NCBI RefSeq assembly: GCF_002575655.3
Contig: NC_053037.3
Location: forward strand, 448,477,793-448,541,792
Origin: Aegilops tauschii subsp. strangulata
Lineage: Eukaryota > Streptophyta > Magnoliopsida > Poales > Poaceae
DNA length: 64,000 nt
Reading direction: 5' to 3'
In this document: piece after piece, positions 1 to 11,749 of the stretch
How the letters are laid out: every line of letters starts with the position of its first letter
Position numbering within the stretch: the first letter of the stretch is position 1
Translations under genes and position numbers: made by a program
Notes under the pieces: model-generated
What the model saw: only the letters and a program-made list of their open reading frames with translations
The model's database searches: none
Told to the model about the DNA's origin: nothing

Positions 1-710
1 ACGGTTTTCCATCGAAAACCGTCGGCGGCTACCTTCGGCGAGGTCGACGGCAGCGACGGGACGGCGGCGCGGGCAGCGGTGAGGCGGCGGCGGGGGCTCG
101 GGAGCGGGGCTAGGGTTTGGGGCGCGGGGCTGGGCTAGGGCGGCTCGGCGCCTCGGGCTTTAAAGGCCCGACCGGGTCAGTGTCCCAGGCGGACACGGCC
201 CGGTAAGGTCGGTTCTTCCTTAAAAAAATATTCCAACGCATAGAAAAACAAAGAAAAGAAATACTAAATGGACTCCAAAAATCCTGAAATAAATTTCCCC
301 GTCCTCTAAAAATCTACCAGACAAGGTGAACATTTATTTAGGACTCTAGTGTAATTTGGAAAAACACATATTTTTCCTAACTCAAATAAAATAGCAATAA
401 AATCCAAATAAAAATGGTTATTTGTTTTTAATATTTTTCCTCCAACATTTCATTATTTTGGGGAAGTTATATTATCCCCTCTCATATATTTTTTATATGA
501 AATACTTTTGGAGAGAAAAATAATTAAAACAAATGACCCTTGTTTCAATATTTGATAAAATTCAAATATGAAAACGGTGAAATCCACAACTCTCTCTGAG
601 GGTCCTTGAGTTGCTTAGAATTTTGAGGATCGCGAAACAAAATGCAATAAAATATGATATGCATGTATGACCTATGTATAACATTCCAAATTGAAATTTG
701 GGATGTTACA
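1..710 (-). mobile_element. LTR-retrotransposon LTR, partial, left edge of window
   Basis: The stretch ends at 710 in a sequence whose reverse complement begins TGTAACATCCCAAATTTC, a common 5' start of grass gypsy LTRs. It therefore looks like the beginning of a minus-strand LTR that continues beyond the left edge. It is GC-rich at 1-190 and AT-rich at 230-690. It interrupts the 5' flank of the antisense gene that begins at 863. No coding region is supported. Neither the other LTR boundary nor a TSD can be seen, so the family is not assigned. Confidence 0.55.
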
Positions 711-862
711 GGCACAGGGGCACTGCTCATTTACCCTCTGTGCCTTTTCCAATCTTGGAACCGCCGTTCCCCTCTTCTTCCAAGCGCAAATCGGAGCTTT
801 CGCCTCTGCTCGCTGCCGCTGCGTCCCCATTGCCCTTTATCCCTCGTCTCCTCTTAGCCGCC

Positions 863-3800
863 ATGGCGCCCAAGGCAGGCAAGGGCAAGGGAGCGGCCAA
901 GGGCGCCGGAGAGCGAGTTGGTGGAGCTGCGGACGCAGTACGCCCTCTTCACCTTGATGGTCGACGCACTCACCCTCAAGGAGAAGTTAGGCCCCTGTGG
1001 GGGAGGGAGACGTCGGGGCATCCCTCCACGCTCATCGTCCCTGCCTCCTTCGCCAAGTCCGGTCCAAATCGATATCCTTTTTTGTCGACTATTTCTCCTG
1101 CATGCTCTGCCCCCCTTTCTCAGATTTCTTCAACGATGTCATGCACACCTACGGCTTCCAACTTTCGGACCTCACGCCGAACGCCGAGGCGTGCATGGCC
1201 TTCTTTGCCCATCTTTGTGAGGGCTTCGCCGGAGTGTACCCCGGCACGACGCTCTTCCGCCATTACTTCACCCCTCGCATCCAGCCAGGGGGCGCCATCT
1301 CTGGCTGCATTACTTGGATCCCGAGGACCCAGAGCAGGGGCACGTACCCGGAGGGTGCCCAGAAGGAGAGGTGGGATGAGTGGCGGGGCCGGTGGTGCTG
1401 GATCAAGGAGACAGAACCACAGGAGTTCTGCCGGGTCCGTCGGAGGCCGCCGGTCCGTGGCAAGGACTGGGGCGAGCTCGACGCCGAGGATAAGAAACTC
1501 ACGGTTGCCACAACCAGGATCCATTGCCTCACCTCGGCCGGGCTCACTCTCAAGATGATCGGGGCCGACTTCATCCGCCACCGGATAGCCCCACTACACA
1601 ATAAGGGGAGCCCGGCATGGGATTTCAGGAATGCGGCCGACATCATGAGGCTCGGCCCTGGCCTGAACCACAACTTCACGGTGCTGCAGCATGCTCATCT
1701 TTGTCAGAGGCTCTTCCAGCTCAAGGTTGACGAGGTCGGCAGGGTCGAGAGGACCGGCAAGGCCGAGAAGGCCGGCAAGGCCGGCAAGGCTGGCAAGTCT
1801 GACGGCCTATTTGGGTTGCCAGCGGGGGTAGTCCCGTTGAGCAACAACTCTTGCCTAACCGCCCTTATCGCCATGATGCCGGTTTTCAACGCGTACGGCC
1901 TCGATCCGACCTGGGTTGAGCCATAGGCGGAGCTGGTGCAGACATTCTTCGATAACTTGTCAGAGAGGTATGTTCGTGACGAGCCACGGCTCATCCGTGA
2001 CACCACTGAGGAAGATCTGGCGTACACTGCCGCCAGGGCGGAGGAGGCAGCACTTGCTGAGCAGGCCGGCAGCCTCGGCACTGTGGAGGACGAGGCCGAC
2101 GTGGTAGCAGAAGAGAAGGAGTTTGCCGAGTGGACGGGGTCTATCGGGGAACCTAGCGGCGCCGGCGCTGGGGTTCCCCTCATTGAAGAAGCGGTCGAGG
2201 GGTCAGCCAAAGAGGAGACCGATGCGGATGACTCCTCTGCCCCAGGAAGGAAACGTGTCCTGCGGCGGGCTAGTTCCGGCGAGCCGGTTCGGCCCAGCAG
2301 GACCGCACAATGGGAACGGGCCCAGGTGCAGCCCCTGCGCCAGACAAGGGCTGCGGCAGCGAAGAAAGCCGCGGCCGCTGCCTCCTCCTCGTCCAAGCGG
2401 CCTAGGACTCCATCCCTTTCTCCTTCCCTTACGGTCGCCGCCCCGGAGGCTGATTTCGATCTTGGGTCCATTATCCCGAAGAGGAAGAGGAGGCCAGCGG
2501 AGGAGGACGAGTAAGCACCTTGTCCCTCATCCTTTCCTGACCCTCCACTCGTGCCATCTTTCCCTGACTTGATCTTATCTTCACAGTGACACGGAGACGC
2601 TGGCCCAGAGGGCGGCGAAAAGAGCCAAAGCTTCATCGGGCGGCGAGCCCCCGGCGAGCGCTCTGCGCATGCCGGCGTTGGTGGTGATCAGCCCGGACAA
2701 CAGCCCTCGGCGAAGCCCCCGCTTCAGCCCCTAGTGTGAGTTCATTATTCACTCCCCATCGACGGGCGTTGGGGTGCGTATCCTTGGTGTTGACCTTGCC
2801 GGGTTTCTAGGAGGAGAGCGGCAACAGGAGGAGCCGCTGAGGGCCGACCCTGACACGCTGCCCCCGTCAACCATGCCACCTAGAGGTGTGTCACCGGCAA
2901 GGGTAACTACCGCCAGGCCCACACGCATGGATGAAGAGGTGGCAAGCTTGGGCGGTGGTGGCTCCGTCCCGGCAACGAACTTTGGCGGGGAGGGAACCAC
3001 TTCTTCTCAATTCGGCACGGGTAAGTCACTTGCCTCCCGTCCCTGGCTATCTCTGCCATGCGGTGTTCTTTCTTTTCTTTCTTCTGAACTTTGACTTCGG
3101 CCTCACTTCATTCTCCTTCTGGTTTCCAGATCTTCCCTCGACGGACCAGGTGGACGTCGACGCTATCATCGGGGAGGTCGCCAAGGAGGCCGAAGCTGAG
3201 GCCACCAAGATTGCGGCCGGAGAATCCACCCAGTCCGCCGCCGAGGAGGCCGCCAAGGGGCCTGCCGGGGAGACCGGCAAGGCTGCTGCCGAGGAGGCCG
3301 CCAAGGGGCCTGCCCGGGAGACCGGCAAGGCTGCTGCTGAGGAGGCCACCAAGGGGCCTGCCGGGTAGGCCGGCAAGGCTGCTACCGAGGAGGCCGCCAG
3401 GGAGCCCGCCGGGGAGGAGGTGGTCGATGACCAACCTTCCTCCCCTACAGCACCTGCCCGGGGCAAGTACTTGAAGGTGGGCGATGATCTGTTCATCCGC
3501 CTCCCCGGGACGGCAAGCACCAGAGCGCTAGTCGAAGGAGAGGTTTTCGACGATGAGCGCCACCGCCGGGATCCAGGTTGTCGATGAACGAGTGCCAGCA
3601 GTGGTGGTTCCCAAGAAGAGCGGCTCCTCCGGGCCATGGGGGCCAATTTCCAGAAGCTGCAGGCGCTCCACCGTGCCCGCCAGGATAAGGTGAACCTCAG
3701 GGCGGCGGCCGTGGACAAGGCGGAGGCAGATTTTCTGGAGCGCGTCGCTCAGACGCAAGTCTGGTTCAGCGAGGCCCGGCAGGAGCTGAGGACCAACCAA

Positions 3801-4756
3801 GATGAGCTGGATGAGCACAAGCGAGAGCTCCTCCTAAAGAAGGACGCCATCGAGAAGGCCCAAGAGGCCAAGGACAAAGCTGACCAGCGGCAGCAGCAAG
3901 CTTTGCTGGACATCCAGGAGGAAGACCTCGTTGCTCGTGAATAGGCGCTTGCCGCCACGCTCCACAGCAAGGACGAGGAAATCAAGAAGATCGTCTCGCG
4001 GCGGACCCAGGAGCTGGAGTGGAAGCACAAGGATGCACTTGATGCTCTGGCCCTGGACCAAGCCGGCAAGGTGGAGAAGCTGGAGCTAGAGTGGGAGGAG
4101 CTAAAGAAGAAATCTCAAAGCTGATGGAGGATAGGGACACGGCTAACCGCACTCTGGCGGATTTGCAGGTCACCATCTCCGACAAGACCAGGCTGCTCTC
4201 TGAGGCCAACAACTCTACCGATGATCTGAAGCTGAAGCTGGACACCTTGGAAGAGGCGCTTTCGGAGGTCAGGGCCCACGAGGAGACCCTGAGCAAGGCC
4301 CTTGAGAGCGAGAGGCAGCTGCGGAAGGATGACGCTGCTGCCCACAAGGACTATGTGGACAGCGTAAATCTCTGGATCGGCCGCCTCATCGATGTTGCAA
4401 AGAGTCTCACCATGCAGCTAGCCATCATGGGCATGCCAGACATCAGGTACTCCCAGGAGGCGAACAAAAGCCCCAATGCCAGGCTGACCTTGTTCTTCGA
4501 GCGCATCCTCGACGCCTTGGAACAGCTCCGCTCCAGTCGAGCGACTTATTTGGCCAATGAGGCTCGGAAGCTTTGCCGGGGCGCCCTGACCAAGGTGCTC
4601 ACCAAGGTGGCGTTCTGGATCCCCAGCATCGACTTTGCCAACACGCTTGAGATTTTGCCGGAGGATGTGGACCTCGAGGCACTCGAAGAGCGTATCGAGC
4701 CCATCATCAGCTCCGTTGACGGAGTCAATAGGGTGGAAGGCCAGCGCCGGGACTAG
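863..4756 (+). pseudogene. Decayed multi-exon retroelement gene with a 'putative gypsy type transposon' domain and a coiled-coil C-terminus
   Basis: A start in good context (gccATGGCG, 863) opens a short basic leader (MAPKAGKGKGAAKGAGE) that shifts frame before a helical stretch. A plausible intron ends at TTTCTCAG (about 1127). The next exon (about 1128-2512) resembles the plant 'putative gypsy type transposon' family (PF04195-like), with FFNDVMHTYGFQLSDL, then HYFTPRIQPGG, then a basic Ser/Ala-rich tail. GT-AG introns fit at about 2513-2587, near 2734-2810 and at about 3021-3130. The C-terminal part (about 3636-4756) is a long Glu/Lys/Ala-rich coiled coil. In-frame stops at 1924, 3366 and 3942 plus shifts near 3550 and 4090 make it a pseudogene. 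It lies antisense to the adjacent retroelement (LTR at 5460-6603), as antisense ORFs do in some gypsy elements such as maize Grande. Function is unknown; a role in the element life cycle is inference. Confidence 0.6.
3240..3410 (+). repeat. 45-bp in-frame tandem repeat (EEAAKGPAGETGKAA units)
   Basis: Three to four copies of a 45-bp unit encode about 15 residues each inside the decayed gypsy-type gene. Because the unit is a multiple of three, expansions kept the frame. One unit carries the in-frame TAG at 3366. Confidence 0.75.
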
Positions 4757-5273
4757 TCACCCGGTTTCCCGTTGCCGCTGCGAGTTCATGCCCAAGACAA
4801 TTTTATCTTAAGTTAGAACCGCGACAGCCATTGATGTAATATAACTTTGCAGTATTATGAAATAGTGCGTGTTATCTTCCTGTTTGGTCTTTCTTTGTAT
4901 GTACACACCCTACGCTTAGTTGGATAGGTTTGCCGGTGCGTAAACCCGTGCTGTGGAACTTTGAGGAACGGATCCTTAGCAGCCTGCCAGGGGCGCTTGC
5001 TGCCGGGCAAGCCACCTTGCCATTCTCGGCGCAGCCGTTTGAACTATTGAGCAGACTCGAAACAGAACAAGGGTGTTGCCAATAGCGGAAGGGTTCCTTT
5101 GCGTGCAGGTTCTCCATACAAGGAGCAAGATCTTTCGAGGAAGATAATCCTGTAAAACGGAAAATTGCTCAAGGTTTTGCGTGACTTAGATTTTCGTCGC
5201 CACGCGGATGGTTGTTGCGGATGCAGACGACACCACTCACCTGGCTGATGGCACCAGAGTGATGGAGATATCT
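4757..5273. other. Spacer between the antisense gene and the gag stub
   Basis: No coding region is supported here. It probably contains the 3' UTR of the plus-strand decayed gene, with an AT-rich stretch at 4795-4875, and a deleted internal part of the minus-strand element, because no pol is present between the gag stub and the antisense gene. Confidence 0.4.
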
Positions 5274-5381
5274 TTAACCTCCTCCGCCGCCAGCGTCTGC
5301 CCTGTCGCTTGTCCGCACTGGCGCGGACAGACCAGCTCCAGACGAGCCGACCGCTGGGGCCGCCTTCTTCTTCGGAGCCAT
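5274..5381 (-). pseudogene. gag N-terminal stub of the minus-strand gypsy element
   Basis: Downstream of the primer site on the minus strand, an ATG at 5381 opens 35 codons (MAPKKKAAPAVGSSGAG..., then a Gly run) ending in TAA at 5276-5274. A Lys/Ala/Pro-rich start this close to the PBS is typical of the leader and gag start of Triticeae gypsy elements. The remainder of gag and all of pol are absent, so this copy is a deletion derivative or a naturally non-autonomous element. Confidence 0.5.
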
Positions 5382-5438
5382 CGTGATGAAGGAGTTGATG
5401 CGCTAACTTTTAAACCAGATTTTCACAGCCTCAGCGCC

Positions 5439-5459
5439 CCCTACCTGGCGCGCCAAAGA
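5439..5459 (-). promoter_or_regulatory. Primer-binding site of the minus-strand gypsy element
   Basis: Read on the minus strand, the bases immediately after the LTR end are TCTTTGGCGCGCCAGGTAGG. This is a tRNA 3'-end complement of the kind used to prime reverse transcription, and it fixes the element as minus-oriented with its 5' LTR at 5460-6603. Confidence 0.7.
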
Positions 5460-6603
5460 TGTCAGGGGCACGACGCCTATGGGATCACGACGATCCCTTC
5501 TACGGTTGGCGGGGCGCGGAGCTGCGCAAAGAGTAGGTCTCAGGATCAGCGCGAGGGGATTTTTACCCAGGTTCGGGCCGCCAACGAAGCGTAAAACCCT
5601 AGTCCTGCTTGTTTGTGTATATTCTGTGTTCTTGAGCTCTTGAACTAGCTGCAGTGCAGGCCCAGTCCAAAAAAGTGCGAATCCTTCCACAGTATGCCTC
5701 AGGCCTCTTTTTATATGTCAAAGGGGTCACCACAGTGGCACACAGGAGGTCAAAAGTATACAGTGTACAAGTTTATCACCTGACACCGTAGGACGAACAC
5801 CTTTAATGCGCCGCCTACGTGCCCTCTTGCTTTATCGGGGGTGGCAACAGAGTTCGTCCTGTCCGTCGCGGCCTCGCCATGCTGGCTAGCTAGCTGCTGT
5901 GTTGGTGCGGTTAAAGGTCCTTCACGAAGATCTGCGCGCCACCACGCAGGTGCTTGACTAGTTGGCCTAGAAGCTGCATGCTGCGATCCAGGCGTTTGCC
6001 TAGTTGGCGGGCTGGTTGCCGCATCGGAACGGTCGAGGGGCAGCGAAACGTTGGTGGGTGCGGGCCTAGCCATGGCCCCGTAGATGCCCCCTGGCAAGGG
6101 TCTTGCCGGGGTTTCGCGGGCATCCCCGGGAAGGGTCCTGCCGGGGGTCTTCGATCGTCCCCGGCAAGGATCATACTGGGGGTCTTCGATCGTCCCCGGC
6201 AAGGATCCTGCGGGGGGTCTTCGTCTTCTAGTTCCTATCTAGGCTCGCGGGCCTCTGGTCTTCACAAAGATCTGCAAGCCACCGCGCGGGTGCCCCTGAG
6301 TCTTGGTCTTGACGTTGTCGATGGTGTTAGAGCTCTCAGGCTCAAGGGTGGCGGCCTCGCTGGTGTGGGGCAAGTCGCCCCGGCAAGGCTCTTGCCGGGG
6401 CTCCGTAGGCCGCCCCGGCAAGGGTGTTGCCGGGGGAAGCCCATCTTGGCCCTTCACTCTTCATGTCTCTGGCTTGAGTGCTACCTTGGCAATCTTGTAC
6501 CTTTGCTTCTTCTGCCTCGCCGAGCATGGCCGCAGGCGTGGCTACGACTGCCCGTGCACAAGTAAAAGGGGTACAGAAAGGCCCCTACTTTTGTACACCG
6601 ACA
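5460..6603 (-). mobile_element. 5' LTR of minus-strand gypsy element (TGTCGGTGTACAAAAGTAGG family)
   Basis: The LTR starts with TGTCAGGGGCACGACG and ends with TTGTACACCGACA, giving 5'-TG...CA-3' ends. On the minus strand it matches the solo LTR at 53205-54360 at both ends. A TATA-like run (reverse complement of ttttatatg) lies near 5710. It contains several perfect short hairpins of the form CCCCGGCAAGG...CTTGCCGGGG and, at 6100-6230, tandem copies of a unit containing GGTCTTCGATCGTCCCCGG. It is inserted in an older LTR, whose sequence starts directly at 6604. The partner LTR is not in the window. Confidence 0.8.
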
Positions 6604-8670
6604 TCAACAAACGCACTACAAAAGAAGGTTACATTGAATAGATCTCCAAGGACATCAAGGAGAACAATGTATTAAAGATCAAAGAGAGAGAAGAAGCCAT
6701 CTAGCTACTAGGTATCGACCCGTAGGTCTGTGGTAAACTACTCGCACATCATCGGAAGGGCATCAAAGTTGATGTAGAAGCCCTCCTTGATCGAATCCCC
6801 CTCCGGCAGAGTACCGAAAAAGGTCCCCAGATGGGTTCTCACGAAGACAGACACTTGCGGCGGCGAAAAATTATTTTTGGTGTGTCCTCTAGTCTTGGGG
6901 GAATATTTGGGTATTTATAGAACAGAATTAGGGTTAGAAGTGCCACTAGGGGCCACAAGGTTGGGGGGCGCGCCTGATACGTCTCTGTCATATCTACTTT
7001 TCCTAACGCTTTTCCTCTTGTTTTGGACTGTAATTTGCATGATTTGAATGAAACTAACCTGGCTGACGTTGTTTTCAGCAGAACTACCATGGTATTGTTT
7101 TTGTGCAAAAATAAAAGTTCTCGGAATTGAACGAAACTTTGCGAGGATTTTTGATTCAATAAAAGATAATTTCTGGAGCCAAGAACCACCAGAGGGGGGA
7201 CCTAGGTGGGCACAACCCACCAGGGGCCCCCCTCCAGGCGCGCCCAGGTGGGTTGTCCCCACTCGGTGGCCCCGCAGACCCTGAAACCGACGCTATAAAA
7301 TCACATATTTCCAGAAAAAATCTGGGAGGAAGAATTATCTCGTTTCACGATACGGAGCTGCCATCACCTCCTGTTCTTCATCGGGAGGCCAGATCTGGAG
7401 TCCGTTTGGGGCTCCGGAGAGGGGAATCTTCGGTCTTCGTCATAACCAACCCTCCTCCATCACCAATTCCATGATGCTCTCCACCGGGAGTGCGTAATTC
7501 CTTCGTAGGCTCGCTGGTCGGTGAGGAGTTGGATGAGATTCATCATGTAATCGAGTTAGTTTTGTTAGGGCTTGATCCCTAGTATCCACTATGTTCTAGG
7601 ATTGATGTTGCTATGACTTTGCTATACTTAATGCTTGTCACTTTGGGCCAGGGTGCCATGATTTCAGATCTGAACCGTTTATGTTATCACCATTATATCC
7701 ATGTTCTAGATCCGATCTTGCAAGTTATAGTCACCTACTACATGTTATGATCCGGCAACCCCAGAGTGACAATAGTTGGGACACTTCCCTGTGATGACCG
7801 TAGTTTGAGGAGTTCATGTATTCACCGTGTGTTAATGCTTTGTTCCGGTTCTCTATTAAAAGGAGGCCTTAATATCCCTTAGTTTCCGATACGACCTCGC
7901 TGCCACGGGAGGGTAGGACAAAAGATGTCATGCAAGTTCATTCCATAAGCACGTACGACTATTTACGAAATACATGCCTACATTACATTTATGAACTGGA
8001 GCTAGTGCCGTATCGCCCTAGGTTATGACTGTTATATGATGAATATCATCCAACAAATCACCAATCCAATTCCTACGATTTTCCAACATATTGATCTTGC
8101 TAAGTTACTACTGGTGCTGTTACTATTGTCAGTGCTACAAAACTATTACTGTTACCGTTAATGTTGCTGCTACTACTACTATCAAAACTATCACACTACT
8201 TTGCTACTGATCACTTTGTTGCAGATAATTAATCTCTAGGTGTGGTTGAATTGACAACTCAACTGCTAATACTTTCAAATATTCTTTGGCTCCCCTTGTG
8301 TCGAATCTATAAATTTGAGTTGAATACTCTACCCTCGAAAACTTTTTCGACCCCTATACTTGTGGGTTATCAGCGCCCCCTGAGCTTGTGGCCACATTGT
8401 CGCCCTTATGGCCTCATCCCAAAGCTTCCAGGGTGTCTTGTGGTCCAAGAAAAATTGTCAAAAAGTTTTGTTCCATTTGGACTCCGTTTGGTATTGATTT
8501 TTTGTAAAGACAAAAACAAGGGGAAAACAACAACTAGCACTGGGCACTAGGTTAATAAGTTTGTCCCAAAAACTGATATAAATAGCATAATAATGCATAT
8601 AAAATGTCCAAGATTGATAATATAATAGCATGGAACAATAAAAAATTATAGATGCATTTGAGACGTATCA
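6604..8670 (-). mobile_element. Older gypsy LTR, minus strand, interrupted by a solo LTR
   Basis: The right boundary is AGACGTATCA at 8661-8670. Its reverse complement, TGATACGTCT, is the start of an LTR, and on the minus strand it is preceded by a purine-rich AAGCCTAGGGATGCT tract, so this is a 3' LTR. A minus-strand TATA box (CTATAAATAC) lies near 6916. The LTR is broken by the solo LTR at 6975-8372 and, at 6604, by the neighbouring element. It is related to the LTRs at 9930 and 15278, sharing its start, the 'gtagttc..agtagctagatgg' zone and its spacing. Confidence 0.75.
6975..8372 (+). mobile_element. Solo LTR of a gypsy element, TSD gcgcc
   Basis: The 1398-bp block runs from TGATACGTCTCTGTCA to CTTGTGGGTTATCA and is flanked by the 5-bp duplication GCGCC (6970-6974 and 8373-8377). 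No PBS, PPT or second copy adjoins it, so it is a solo LTR left by LTR-LTR recombination. A TATA box (GCTATAAAATC) lies near 7290, directly after the GGTGGGCACAACCCACC inverted repeat. The sequence resembles Sabrina/Wilma-type Triticeae LTRs from memory; a repeat-database match would settle the family. Confidence 0.85.
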
Positions 8671-9314
8671 AGCATCCCTAGGCTTAAATTCCTGCTCGTC
8701 CTCGAGTAGGTAAATTGTAAAACTGGAATTTGTTATGTGGAATGCTACCTAACACGTTTATCATGTAATCTTTCTTTATGTGGCATGAATATTCAGATCC
8801 ATAATATTCAAAATAGAAGTTTAATATCGACATAAAAACAATAATACTTCAAGCATACTAAAAAGCAATCATGTCTTTTCAAAATATCATGGCTAAAGAA
8901 AGTTATCCCTAAAAAATCATATAGTCTCGTCATGCTCCATCTTCTTAACAAAACTTATTTATCATGCTCAACCCCGGTGTTAGCCAAGCAATTGGTTCAT
9001 ACTTTTGAACCCGCTTCAGATTTTTCAACTCCGACGCAATACATGAGCGTAAGCCATGGATATAGCACTATTGGTGGAAATAGAATATGATGTTGGAGGT
9101 TGTGTGGAGAAGACAAAAAGGAATAAAATGTCACATTGATGAGGCTAATCAATGGGCTATGGAAATGCCCATCAATTGATATCAATGTAAGGAGTAGAGA
9201 TTGCCATGCAACGGATGCACTAGAGTTATAAGTGTATGAAAGCCCAAAAAAACTAAGTGGGTGTGCATCCAGCTTGCTTGCTCATGAAGATCTCGGGCAT
9301 TTGAGGAAGGCCAT
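8671..9314 (-). mobile_element. Internal 3' remnant of the older gypsy element
   Basis: This stretch lies upstream of the 3' LTR on the minus strand. It begins with the polypurine-type tract 8671-8690 and is AT-rich with no coding region. It is cut at 9315 by a CACTA-like terminus. Confidence 0.5.
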
Positions 9315-9929
9315 CACTACTGCAGGATGCTACTAACGGGACACTACAATCAAAGACCCTTCGACGAAACTGTGTGTGATGCATTAATCGCAAACGATGA
9401 TGTAAAAAAACCATCAAAAAAGATGCAAGACGTTTGCGATGGCGGATACATCAAACACGGTTGAGATTTTAGTTGCGTGTGTGATGCGGGGCATACGGTT
9501 CAGTTCAATGAACTGTTTGCAATGAGGCAGAAGAATAGAAACAGGCAGCCAAATGAAGGCGTGTGCGATGTACGACATATAGTTCAATCAGATTAACTGT
9601 TTGTGATGAGGCGGAACAACAGAAATGGGCAGCTAGATGAAAGTGTGTGCGATTGAGGGCATACACTTCAGACAGATGAACTGTTTGCGATTAGGCAACA
9701 CAATAGAAACGGTCAGCCAGATCAACGTGTCTGTGATTGATGGCATATACTTCACACGGATGAACTGTTTGCGATTAGCCACAACAAACAGAAGCAGTTA
9801 GACAGATTAACGTGTGTGCACTAGATGTGCACACATTCTAATTAAAATAAGCTTGTGCGATGGTAATAACGAGTGCGCACGGTTGTTGAAACAAGACGTG
9901 TGCTGACATCTCCTATTGTGGTGCACCCT
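9315..9929 (+). mobile_element. Left end of a CACTA-like transposon with subterminal repeats
   Basis: The block starts CACTACTGCAGGATGC and contains at least five degenerate copies of a roughly 65-bp unit built on 'gtgtgcgat...ttca...gatgaactgtttgcgat.aggc' (9430-9840). Such variable subterminal repeats next to a CACTA terminus are typical of En/Spm elements, where they bind transposase. The element is interrupted at 9930 by a gypsy insertion and continues after 52983. Its right end is not in the window, so the TSD (cat?) cannot be confirmed. Confidence 0.5.
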
Positions 9930-11509
9930 TGATACGTCTCCAACGTATCTATAATTTTTGATTGTTCCATGTTGTTTTATTATCAATCTTGGATGTTTTA
10001 TAATCATTTTATATCATTTTTTGGTACTAACCTATTGACATAGTGCCAAGTACCAGTTGCTGTTTTTACATCGCAGAAAATCAATATCAGACGGAGTCCA
10101 AATGCCACGAAACTCCACAGAGACTTTTTATGGGCTAGAAGGAACACAACGGGCCCTGGCTGTGCCTGGGGGTTGCCCCGAGGGAGGCACAACTCACCAG
10201 GGCGCGCCAGGAGGCCCAGGCGCGCCCTGGTGGGTTGTGCCCACCTCGGGTGCCCCCGGACCGCCTCTTTGCTCTATAAATACCCCAAAAATCCAGAAAC
10301 CATAGGGGAGTCGACGAAATATTCGTCCAGCCGCTGCAGATTCCAGAACCACCAGATCCAATCGAGACACCATCTCGGATGGGCTTCACCACCTCCATTG
10401 GTGCCTCTCCGATTATGCGTGAGTAGTTCTTTGTAGACCTTCGGGTCCGTAGTTAGTAGCTAGATGGATTTCTCTCTCTCGCTGAATTCTCAATACAATG
10501 GTCTCTTGGAGATCCATATGATGTAACTCTTTTTGCGGTGTCTTTGTTGGGATCCAATGAACTTTGAGTTTATGATCAGTTATATTTTTTTATCCATGAA
10601 AGTTATTTGAGTTTCTTTGATCTCTTATATGCGTGATCTCTTATAGCCTCGTATTTCTTCTCCGATATTTGGGTTTTGTTTGTCCAACTTGATCTATTTA
10701 TCTTGCAATGGGAAGAGGTGCCCGGTAGTGGGTTCGATCTTACAGTGCTTGATCCCAGTGACAGAAAGGGAACCAACACGTATGTATCGTTGCTACTAAG
10801 GATAAAAAGATGAGATCTATATCTACGCAACAGATAAACGGATCTTGTCTACATCATGTCATCGTTCTTATTGCATTACTCCATTTTTTCATGAACTTAA
10901 TATACTAGATGCATGCTGGATAGCGGTCGATGTGTGGAGTAATAGTAGTAGATGCAGGCAGGAGTCGGTCTACTAATCTTGGACGTGATGCCTATGTAAT
11001 GATCATTGCCTCGATATCGTCATAATTATTTGACGTTCTATCAATTGCCCAACAGTAATTTGTTTACCCACTGTTTGCTATCTTTCTCGAGAGAAGCCAC
11101 TAGTGAAACCTACGGCCCCCGGGTCTTCTTCCTCATATATTTGCCTTGCGATCTACTTTTTCCTTGCGTTCATTTTCAGATCTATTAAACCAAAAATACA
11201 AAAATACCTTGCTGCAATTTATTCTTATTTATTTTATTTGGCATTCGATCTATCAATCTACTACAAATTTACCTCACGTCCTTTGCCTATCTTGAGGCGT
11301 CGTACCCCCGAAAGGGATTGACAACCCCTTTAACACGTTGGGTTGCGAGGTGTTGTTATTTGTGTGCAGGGGCTGTTTATGTTGTGTTGCTTGGTTCTCC
11401 TACTGGTTCGATAACCTTGGTTTCATATGTGAGGGAAATACCTACCGCCGCTGTGCTGCATCATCCCTTCCTCTTTCGGGAAATACCGACGTAGCTTCAA
11501 GCGACATCA
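9930..11509 (+). repeat. 5' LTR (1580 bp)
   Basis: The 5' LTR holds a TATA box (CTCTATAAATACC, about 10272) preceded by a long inverted repeat with GGCGCGCC cores at 10182-10246. At 11047-11057 it shows the uninterrupted sequence GCCCAACAGTAATTT, which is the empty site for the 36-kb CACTA sitting in the 3' LTR. Confidence 0.9.
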
Positions 11510-11520
11510 AAAGGAATTTC

Positions 11521-11538
11521 TGGCGCCGTTGCCGGGGA
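11521..11538 (+). promoter_or_regulatory. Primer-binding site, tRNA-Asp type
   Basis: TGGCGCCGTTGCCGGGGA is complementary to the 3' end of plant tRNA-Asp. It lies 11 bases after the 5' LTR and fixes the plus orientation. tRNA-Asp priming is known for Athila-type gypsy elements. Confidence 0.8.
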
Positions 11539-11749
11539 GGATCTTCAACATATACCAGGTTCCTAGTCACAAATCTCATCTTCTCACAATTTACATTATT
11601 TGCCAGTTGCCTCTCGTTTTCCTCTCCCCCACTTCAAAAAAAATTTCCTTTTTATTCGCCCTCTTTTTCGTTTGCCTTTTTCTTGTTTGATCTTTTGTTT
11701 GCTTGTGTTGCCATGTGCCTTCTATATGCTTGCATCTTCGCTTGCTAAA

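Noticed and set aside
698..1558. A 286-codon plus-strand frame at the start of the window
   Set aside because: It overlaps the gypsy-type gene in a different frame and begins in the LTR. The conserved FFNDVMHTYGFQLSDL stretch lies in the other frame.
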